A stretch of DNA of 64,000 nt, from the NCBI RefSeq assembly GCF_018448785.1, contig NZ_JAHCLU010000003.1, forward strand, positions 186,001 through 250,000. The letters run 5' to 3'. Position 1 is the stretch's first letter. Each line of letters opens with the position of its first letter. The DNA comes from Halomonas jincaotanensis. Its GTDB lineage: Bacteria > Pseudomonadota > Gammaproteobacteria > Pseudomonadales > Halomonadaceae. This document shows positions 16,189 through 22,862 of this stretch, one piece after another. The position numbers were made by a program, and so were the translations under genes. The notes under the pieces are model-generated. The model worked only from the letters and a program-made list of their open reading frames with translations. It did no database searches and was not told the origin of the DNA.

Positions 16189-16220
16189 CCGGCCTTCTCA
16201 CTATGGAGAAGGCCGGTTTT
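16189..16220 (+). promoter_or_regulatory. Terminator-like hairpin in the doeA leader
   Basis: A perfect 11-bp GC-rich inverted repeat (16189-16199 and 16206-16216) with a 6-base loop is followed directly by TTTT, and lies 28 bases before the chosen doeA start. No plus-strand gene precedes it, so it looks like a leader attenuator or the end of a short leader RNA. Confidence 0.5.
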
Positions 16221-16247
16221 CTTGATGATGCGACGGTGAGTGGTCCC

Positions 16248-17447
16248 ATGACTGAGGTTTCCCTGCCCTTCACGCGTGAGGAATATGCTGGCCGACTATG
16301 GAAGGTGCGTGCCGAGATGGCCAGTCGTGGCATCGATGTGCTGATCATCAGCGATCCCTCGAACATGGCGTGGCTGACCGGCTATGATGGCTGGTCGTTC
16401 TATGTGCACCAGTGCGTCCTGGTGGGGCTTGAGGGCGAGCCTGTCTGGTACGGTCGGCGCATGGACGCCAACGGGGCGCTGCGTACCTGCTGGATCCATC
16501 CCGACAACATCACCTATTACCCGGATTATTATGTGCAGAATCCGGACATGCACCCCATGGACTACCTGGCCCAGTCGATCATGCCCGACCGTGGCTGGCA
16601 CCTGGGCGTGGTGGGCATGGAAATGGACAACTACTACTTTTCGGCCAAGGCCTACCTGAGCCTGCAGCGAGAACTGCCGCATGCGCGCTTCATGGATGCC
16701 AACGCGCTGGTCAACTGGTGTCGCGCCATCAAGTCGTCTCAGGAGGTCGCCTACATGCGGGTGGCGGCCAAGATCGTCGAGGGCATGCATACGCGTATCC
16801 TCGAGGTGATCGAGCCGGGTCTGCCCAAGAGCAAGCTGGTGTCCGAAATCTATCGGGTGGGGATCGAGGGCTGGGTCGACGACAACGGCAAGGTGCATGG
16901 CGGCGACTATCCGGCCATCGTACCGATGCTGCCTACCGGCAAGGATGCCGCCGCCCCCCATCTGACCTGGGACGACACGCCCTTTCGCAAGGGCGAGGGG
17001 ACCTTCTTCGAGATCGCCGGGGTGTTCAAGCGCTACCACGCGCCAATGTCGCGCACCGTGTTCCTGGGCCGGCCGCCGGCCGAGTTTGTGCGAGCTGAAT
17101 CGGCGCTGCTCGAGGGCATCGAGAACGGCCTGGCGGTGGCCAGGCCCGGTAATCGTACCGCCGATATCGCCATGGCGCTGGGGTCGGCGATGGACAAGTA
17201 CGGCTTCGACCGGGGAGGTGCCCGTTGCGGCTATCCTATCGGTATCAGCTATCCTCCGGACTGGGGCGAGCGGACCATGAGTCTGCGCCCCTCCGACGAG
17301 ACGATTTTGCAGCCAGGCATGACCTTTCATTTCATGCCCGGCCTGTGGGAGGACGAGTGGGGCCTGGAGATCACCGAGAGTATCCTGATCACCGAGACCG
17401 GTTGCGAGACGCTGGCCGACTTTCCTCGCCAGTTGTTCGTGAAATAA
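16248..17447 (+). CDS. doeA: Ectoine hydrolase DoeA (M24 peptidase fold)
   Basis: DoeA opens the ectoine ring to give N-acetyl-L-2,4-diaminobutyrate, the first step of ectoine catabolism. The protein follows the known Halomonas elongata enzyme closely: SDPSNMAWLTGYDGWSFYVH near the N-terminus, GGDYPAIVPMLPTGKDAAAP, and IGISYPPDWGERTMSLRP near the C-terminus. The ATG at 16248 gives 399 residues, the usual length. The reading frame extends upstream to 16113, but that part covers a terminator-like hairpin and lacks family similarity. The ribosome-binding site is weak (GGTGAG). It begins the catabolic locus and is followed by doeB. Confidence 0.93.
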   Translation: MTEVSLPFTREEYAGRLWKVRAEMASRGIDVLIISDPSNMAWLTGYDGWSFYVHQCVLVGLEGEPVWYGRRMDANGALRTCWIHPDNITYYPDYYVQNPDMHPMDYLAQSIMPDRGWHLGVVGMEMDNYYFSAKAYLSLQRELPHARFMDANALVNWCRAIKSSQEVAYMRVAAKIVEGMHTRILEVIEPGLPKSKLVSEIYRVGIEGWVDDNGKVHGGDYPAIVPMLPTGKDAAAPHLTWDDTPFRKGEGTFFEIAGVFKRYHAPMSRTVFLGRPPAEFVRAESALLEGIENGLAVARPGNRTADIAMALGSAMDKYGFDRGGARCGYPIGISYPPDWGERTMSLRPSDETILQPGMTFHFMPGLWEDEWGLEITESILITETGCETLADFPRQLFVK

Positions 17448-17501
17448 CACTCACTTGCCCGTGACATTGCACTCAAGCGGTATGCCAAGAAGGAACCTGT
17501 C

Positions 17502-18530
17502 ATGACCAACCGATCCGTCCCAATGCGGCCCAGCCCGATTTCCGCAACCGTGGATTTCGACGCGGATGGCGTCCAGCACGGCTTTCTCAAGCTGCCGATC
17601 TCCGTCGACGAGTCGGCCTGGGGAGCGGTGATGATCCCGGTTACCATGGTCAAGAATGGCCCCGGGCCTACGGCGCTGCTGACCGGCGGTAACCATGGCG
17701 ATGAGTACGAGGGCATCACCGCGCTGATGAAACTCACGAGCGACCTCAAGCCCGAGGAGGTGACCGGTCGAGTGATCATCGTGCCGATGATGAATATCCC
17801 CGCGGCGATGGTCGGCAGGCGCACCTCGCCCATGGACGGCGGCAACCTCAATCGCAGCTTTCCCGGTGACCCCGATGGCACGGTGACCCAGAAGATCGCC
17901 GATTACTTCACTCGCGTGATGGTGCCGATGTGCGATGTCGTACTCGACCTCCATTCCGGCGGGCGCACCCTGGACATCATCCCCTTCGGCGCCTCCCACG
18001 TGCTGGACAACGCCGAGCAGCAGCGCCAGGCGCTGGAAGGTGCCAAGACCTTCGGCGCCCCCTATGCCATGATGATGTTCGAACTTGACGCCGCGGCACT
18101 CTTCGATACCGTCGTGGAGTCTCAAGGCAAGGTATTCGTCGCCACCGAACTTGGCGGCGGCGGCACCTCCACGCCGCAGAGCCTGGCGATCACCGAGCGC
18201 GGCATTCGCAATTTCCTGATTCAGTTCGGGCTCACCCGGGGTGAGGTGGTAATGCCCAACGAGCCGCAGGTCTACCTCGACATGCCCGACGCCAGTTGCT
18301 ACGTGCAGAGCGAGCACACCGGCCTGCTGGAACTGACGCTGGCACTGGGCGAGCCTGTAAAGCAGGGTGAGGTGATCGCTCGGATCTACGATATGACCCG
18401 CAGCGGCACACCGCCGGTAGAGTATCGCGCGCAGCGCAGTGGCCTGCTCGCGGCACGCCGTTTCCCGGCGCAGGTCAATATGGGCGACACCATCGCTGTT
18501 ATCGCCGAAGTCGTCGATTCATTGGGCTAA
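17502..18530 (+). CDS. doeB: N-acetyl-L-2,4-diaminobutyrate deacetylase DoeB
   Basis: The 342-residue zinc hydrolase of the succinylglutamate desuccinylase/aspartoacylase family removes the acetyl group from N-acetyl-diaminobutyrate to yield diaminobutyrate. Zinc ligands are visible in GGNHGDEYEG (His65, Glu68) and DLHSGG (His151); the catalytic Glu probably lies in VATELGGGG. It starts 54 bases after doeA with an AAGGAA site. Order and sequence match the H. elongata doeAB pair, so both function and pathway position are well supported. Confidence 0.93.
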   Translation: MTNRSVPMRPSPISATVDFDADGVQHGFLKLPISVDESAWGAVMIPVTMVKNGPGPTALLTGGNHGDEYEGITALMKLTSDLKPEEVTGRVIIVPMMNIPAAMVGRRTSPMDGGNLNRSFPGDPDGTVTQKIADYFTRVMVPMCDVVLDLHSGGRTLDIIPFGASHVLDNAEQQRQALEGAKTFGAPYAMMMFELDAAALFDTVVESQGKVFVATELGGGGTSTPQSLAITERGIRNFLIQFGLTRGEVVMPNEPQVYLDMPDASCYVQSEHTGLLELTLALGEPVKQGEVIARIYDMTRSGTPPVEYRAQRSGLLAARRFPAQVNMGDTIAVIAEVVDSLG

Positions 18531-18573
18531 TCTCTGCCCGAGAAACGCATGAAGCTTGCCACCAGAGACGCGC

Positions 18574-19065
18574 ATGAAGCTTGATCGCTATGACCTGAAG
18601 ATCCTCGAGATACTGTCCCGAGACGGGCGCATCACCAAGTCGAAGCTGGCCGAGGCGATCAACCTCTCGGTGAGCCCCTGCTGGGAGCGGGTCCGCCGGT
18701 TGGAGAAGGCCGGTATCATCGAAGGCTATGGTGCGCGCATCAACGCCGAGGCGGTGGCGCGGCGTACGCCGGTGTGGGTGCAGATCGAGCTCAAGGCCCA
18801 CAACGCCGACAGTTTCGCGCGTTTCGAGGCGCTGGTTCACGCCACGCCCCAGGTCACCGAATGCGTGGCGGTCGGCGGTGGCGTCGACTATCTGATCAAG
18901 GTCGAGGCCGACTCCATCGATGCCTATCAACGCTTGATCGATGCCTGGCTGACGGGCGAAGCAGGCATCGAGCGTTACTTCACCTACATCGTCACCAAGA
19001 CAGTCAAGCGACCCGCGCCGGGCGTCTCGTTAGACGATGTGGCGCAGGATTTCCAGCGCCGCTGA
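18574..19065 (+). CDS. doeX: Lrp/AsnC-family regulator DoeX
   Basis: The 163-residue protein has an AsnC-type winged helix-turn-helix (ILSRDGRITKSKLAEAINLS, about residues 12-31) and a C-terminal RAM ligand-binding domain. Its position right after doeB matches DoeX of H. elongata, a DNA-binding regulator of the doe genes. The ATG at 18574 gives a normal N-terminus (MKLDRYDLKILEIL). Ectoine breakdown products are the likely ligands by analogy. It sits 43 bases after doeB and so is probably cotranscribed. Confidence 0.88.
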   Translation: MKLDRYDLKILEILSRDGRITKSKLAEAINLSVSPCWERVRRLEKAGIIEGYGARINAEAVARRTPVWVQIELKAHNADSFARFEALVHATPQVTECVAVGGGVDYLIKVEADSIDAYQRLIDAWLTGEAGIERYFTYIVTKTVKRPAPGVSLDDVAQDFQRR

Positions 19066-19236
19066 TACGCAAGCGAAACTTCAGCGTTGATGTCATTGAT
19101 GCAAGAACTGGCTTAAACTTGAACAATCTGGGTGAGTTTGGCTCACCCCCGCCGGGCGATCCCACCGGCATGGTGCCGGTCGGTGTCGACAGCGCCCTGT
19201 AAGAATTTGAAGATCGCCTGACGAAGAGAGATCAAT

Positions 19237-20106
19237 ATGTCCTATTTCACGATTGCCGGCGTGCAGATGCACGCCCTCCATCACGGTGATAATACCGATG
19301 CCATGCGCCATCGGGTCGACGTGCTGATGAGCCGCTTCCCGCAAGTTCAGATGGTGCTGTTCAGCGAGCTGATGCCGATGGGCGCCTCGCCGCTCCATGC
19401 CCAGCCGATGCCCAGCAATGCCGAAGCGATGTTCTGCCAACTCGCCGAGCAGCATCGCATCTGGTTGATTCCCGGTTCGATGTTCGAGAAGGTCGATGGG
19501 CAAATCTACAACACTCTTTCGGTGATCAACCCGCATGGCCAGGTCGTGGCCCGCTATCGCAAGATGTTCCCCTTCCTCCCCTATGAGGCGGGCGTGGAGA
19601 GCGGCAGCGAGTTCGTCACCTTCGACGTACCCAACGTGGCGCGCTTCGGGGTCTCGATCTGCTATGACATGTGGTTCCCCGAGACGACCCGCACCCTTGC
19701 CACCATGGGCGCCGAGGTGATCCTGCATCCCACCATGACCGATACCATCGATCGTGACATCGAGCTGGCCATCGCCCGCACCAATGCCGCGATCAACCAG
19801 TGCTACTTCTTCGACATCAACGGCGCCGGGGCTATCGGTAATGGCCGCTCCATCGTTGTCGGGCCTTCAGGAGACGTCATCCATCAGGCCGGCACGGGAG
19901 AGGAAGTCATGCCCATCGAGATCGACCTCAATCGGGTGCGGCGTGAGCGCGAGACCGGCCTGCGTGGCCTGGGGCAGCCCTTGAAGAGTTTCCGTGACCG
20001 TAATGTCGACTTCTCGCTGTACCAAGGCGAAGACCGTTCCACACCGTTCCTTGACACCCTGGGACCGCTGGCCAAGCCATTGCGTGCCAACATCGAGGAC
20101 TATTGA
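19237..20106 (+). CDS. Carbon-nitrogen hydrolase (nitrilase superfamily)
   Basis: The 289-residue protein has the full Glu-Lys-Cys triad of the nitrilase superfamily: Glu44 in LFSELMPMG, Lys109 in RYRKMFPFLPYE and Cys142 in SICYDMWFPE. Such enzymes hydrolyse amides, nitriles or N-carbamoyl compounds. It opens a four-gene block of unknown function inserted between doeX and doeC, starting 171 bases after doeX and followed by an ATP-grasp ligase. An amidase acting on an amide made by that ligase, or an agmatine-type deaminase/amidohydrolase, are possible roles; neither is shown by the sequence. Confidence 0.85.
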   Translation: MSYFTIAGVQMHALHHGDNTDAMRHRVDVLMSRFPQVQMVLFSELMPMGASPLHAQPMPSNAEAMFCQLAEQHRIWLIPGSMFEKVDGQIYNTLSVINPHGQVVARYRKMFPFLPYEAGVESGSEFVTFDVPNVARFGVSICYDMWFPETTRTLATMGAEVILHPTMTDTIDRDIELAIARTNAAINQCYFFDINGAGAIGNGRSIVVGPSGDVIHQAGTGEEVMPIEIDLNRVRRERETGLRGLGQPLKSFRDRNVDFSLYQGEDRSTPFLDTLGPLAKPLRANIEDY

Positions 20107-20274
20107 CTGACTCATGCCGCCGTGTGGCGGTGACGCGACCAGGAGAACGATATCCTCGATCGCCTGATGCTGGCCCTGCGGCGTCTGTTTGGCCAGCTAT
20201 ACACACAAGTGTTTGCCACTGCCGTGCCCGCTGGTGCCGGGCCGGTGCCTGCCAAGACCGATGGAGCGACCCCG

Positions 20275-21747
20275 ATGAGCAAAATAAAAAACATTGCCGA
20301 TGTCCGCCGACACTTCCTGAACAACAAGGAACCGATCTACTTCATTTCGGCGACCAATTTCAACCTGCTCGGCATTGGCGATTGGGTGGGCAACTTCCGC
20401 CACATCAATTACATCGATTGTTTCGAGGGCCAACAGCGCAACGTCTTCGTGCCCAAGGAGAAATTCCCGCGCGACTTCGAGAGCATTGAGGACATCAACA
20501 ACTACCTGCTCGAGCACAAGGAGGTCATCGACTTCATTCAGTCACGCGCCGACGGCGACAAGGCCGGCGTGGCCGCGTTCCTGATGTTCGATGAGCACAC
20601 CGAAGAGATCTGCAAGCAACTGGGGCTAAAGGTCGCCTTCCCCCCGGCAAAGCTGCGTCAGCGCATGGATAACAAGATCGAGACGGTACGCATCGGTAAC
20701 AAGGTCGGCGTACCCAGCGTGCCCAACGTGCTGGCCAAGGTCGGCAGCTATCAGGAGTTGTGTGACGTCAGCCGCGATCTGGGCACCGACCTGGTCGTGC
20801 AGACCGCCTTCGGCGATTCCGGTCACACCACCTTCTTCATCTCCAGCGAAGACGATTACTACAAGCATGCCGAAGAGATCGAGGCCGAATCCGAGGTCAA
20901 GATCATGAAGCGCATCAATTGCCGCGGCTCGGCCATCGAGGCCTGCTCCACCCGCTGTGGCACGGTGGTGGGGCCGCTGATGACCGAGCTGGTGGGCTTC
21001 AAGACGCTGACCCCTTACAAGGGCGGTTGGTGCGGCAACGAGATGTTTGCCGGGGCCTTCAGTCAGGAAGTTCGTGACAAGGCGCGCGAATATACTTTTC
21101 TCTTTGGTGAGGCGCTGCGCGAGGAGGGTTATCATGGGTACTTCGAGCTCGACTTCCTGATCGATATGGATTCGATGGAAGTCTATCTCGGCGAGCTAAA
21201 CCCTCGCGTTACCGGCGCCAGCTCGCTGACCAACGTCGCAGCTTTCGCCCACTCCGACATTCCGCTGTTTCTCTTCCATCTACTGGAGTTCTCTGGGCTC
21301 GACTTTGATCTTGACATCGACGAGATCAACGAGCGCTGGTCGCACCCGGACAGCGTTGATAGCTGGAGTCAGCTGGTGATCAAGCACACTGACGAGAGTG
21401 TCGATCTGCTCACCCAGGCCCCACGCACCGGCCTATGGCGCATGACCTCGGACGGCGTCATCGCCTACGATCATTACAGCTACCATCCCCACTCTGCCGA
21501 GAACGAGAACGAAGCCTTCTTCCTGCGCATAAGCGGAGCCGGCGACTTCCGTTACGAGGGGGCGGATCTGGGTATTCTGATAACCCGCGGCAGGCTGATG
21601 GACGACGACTTTCAGCTCAATGAGCGGGCCCATGCCTGGATTGCCGGCATTCGCGGCCAGTATGCCGGTCAGTCACTTCAGGATCCGGTTGTTGAGGAGG
21701 TTGCGGTTAGCCACGCCGTCGGCGGCGGCAACTTCAAGATTCTTTGA
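20275..21747 (+). CDS. ATP-grasp ligase (biotin-carboxylase-like fold), substrate unknown
   Basis: The 490-residue protein has an ATP-grasp core. A KVGVPSVPN entry segment (about residues 143-151) is followed by LVVQTAFGDSGHTTF, where a Gly-rich loop would cover ATP, and by the metal-binding YFELDFLIDMDSMEVYLGELNPRVTGAS block. There is no biotinyl or carboxyltransferase partner, so it is more likely an acid-amine ligase than an acetyl-CoA carboxylase subunit. The ATG at 20275 follows GGAG; the in-frame extension upstream is not family-like. It lies between a nitrilase-type hydrolase and a C45 Ntn-hydrolase, enzymes that cut amide bonds, which fits an amide-forming role. The substrate is unknown. 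Confidence 0.78.
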   Translation: MSKIKNIADVRRHFLNNKEPIYFISATNFNLLGIGDWVGNFRHINYIDCFEGQQRNVFVPKEKFPRDFESIEDINNYLLEHKEVIDFIQSRADGDKAGVAAFLMFDEHTEEICKQLGLKVAFPPAKLRQRMDNKIETVRIGNKVGVPSVPNVLAKVGSYQELCDVSRDLGTDLVVQTAFGDSGHTTFFISSEDDYYKHAEEIEAESEVKIMKRINCRGSAIEACSTRCGTVVGPLMTELVGFKTLTPYKGGWCGNEMFAGAFSQEVRDKAREYTFLFGEALREEGYHGYFELDFLIDMDSMEVYLGELNPRVTGASSLTNVAAFAHSDIPLFLFHLLEFSGLDFDLDIDEINERWSHPDSVDSWSQLVIKHTDESVDLLTQAPRTGLWRMTSDGVIAYDHYSYHPHSAENENEAFFLRISGAGDFRYEGADLGILITRGRLMDDDFQLNERAHAWIAGIRGQYAGQSLQDPVVEEVAVSHAVGGGNFKIL

Positions 21748-21776
21748 GGTGGCAAGGCTCTTTAAGACGGGAGATT

Positions 21777-21797
21777 GGCGCCACCCAGGGTGGCGCC
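21777..21797 (+). terminator. Hairpin between the ATP-grasp and C45 genes
   Basis: An inverted repeat GGCGCCAC / GTGGCGCC with a 5-base loop lies 30 bases after the ATP-grasp stop and 12 bases before the next ATG. No T tract follows, so it is more likely an mRNA processing or stability element than a full terminator. Confidence 0.45.
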
Positions 21798-21809
21798 TGA
21801 CGGGCTGAC

Positions 21810-22808
21810 ATGGAAAAGACTCTGGTATTTCGCTCCGTGCGCGAGGGGCCTCCGGGCTCAAAGTGGCAGTCGCTATTCGACTATCATTGGCCGGCCTATG
21901 AAAAGTGGTATCTGGCCGAAGGTGAACGCGAGCGTCCGGGCTATCTAGCCTGCTACAACGCGATGAAAAAGCACATGCCGGAGCTTATGCCGACTTACCG
22001 GGCCTTGTGCGGGCTGGCCGGCGGAGGAGACCTGGCTTCGCGTTTTTTAAGTCTCTACCAGCCACCACCGTACATTACCGGCTGCTCCCAGGCCGTCCTG
22101 GCAAGCCCGTCCTCGACGGTGCTGGCGCGCAACTATGATTATCCGCCGGAGCTGTGTGAGGGCACGATTCTTTACACCAACTGGAACGGACGTCGGGTGA
22201 TCGCCATGACCGACTGTCTTTGGGGCGTGCTCGACGGCATGAACGTTAAAGGCCTGGCAGTGTCTCTGGCCTTCGGTGGTCGCAAGGCGGTGGGTGATGG
22301 GTTTGGGGCGCCGATCATCCTGCGCTATATCCTCGAATTCTGCGACACGGTGCCCGAGGCGGCCGAAGTGCTGGCACGGGTGCCGACTCACATGGCCTAC
22401 AACATCACCGTGGCCGATTCGGCTGGACGCTACATCACGGCGATGATCGCGCCGGACCGGCGAGCCAGCATCCGGCGTGTTGCTGTGGCCACCAACCATC
22501 AGAAAAAGATCGAGTGGTATGCCCACGCCCTGGCCTCTGAAACCCTGATTCGTGAGCGCCAGTTGTCGATTCTGGTGGATGATGAGGCCACGACAGAGGA
22601 GCGCCTGATCTCGGCCTTTTCTTCTCCGCCATTATTTCGCCACGACTATTCTCGTGGGCTCGGCACCATCTACACCGCTGTCTATCGTCCTCACGCGGGG
22701 CAGGCGCGGTATAAATGGCCGGGCAAATGGCTCAACTTCTCCTTCGATGATTTTTCCGAACAGCAACTGATAGTCCGTTACGGTGCGCGCAACCTGAACG
22801 TCGGGTGA
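21810..22808 (+). CDS. C45-family Ntn-hydrolase (acyl-CoA:6-APA acyltransferase-like)
   Basis: The 332-residue protein resembles the C45 peptidase / isopenicillin-N acyltransferase family. The segment ITGCSQAVLA places a Gly-Cys pair at residues 91-92, where these enzymes cleave themselves to expose Cys92 as the N-terminal nucleophile. The following ARNYDYPPE block is the usual partner loop. Such enzymes hydrolyse or transfer acyl groups on amides. A hairpin separates it from the ATP-grasp gene, but spacing is short and the same operon is likely. Its product may be the counterpart of the ligase reaction; this is inference. Confidence 0.75.
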   Translation: MEKTLVFRSVREGPPGSKWQSLFDYHWPAYEKWYLAEGERERPGYLACYNAMKKHMPELMPTYRALCGLAGGGDLASRFLSLYQPPPYITGCSQAVLASPSSTVLARNYDYPPELCEGTILYTNWNGRRVIAMTDCLWGVLDGMNVKGLAVSLAFGGRKAVGDGFGAPIILRYILEFCDTVPEAAEVLARVPTHMAYNITVADSAGRYITAMIAPDRRASIRRVAVATNHQKKIEWYAHALASETLIRERQLSILVDDEATTEERLISAFSSPPLFRHDYSRGLGTIYTAVYRPHAGQARYKWPGKWLNFSFDDFSEQQLIVRYGARNLNVG

Positions 22809-22862
22809 AGCCCCGGGGTTGGCTAAGGCCTTCGATAATCTACATTACGCACGGGTGTCGTT

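Noticed and set aside
16113..16247. Longer doeA start at 16113
   Set aside because: The extra 45 residues cover a terminator-like hairpin and exceed the known DoeA length of 399.
20167..20274. N-terminal extension of the ATP-grasp protein
   Set aside because: No ribosome-binding site and composition unlike the rest; ATG at 20275 is better placed.
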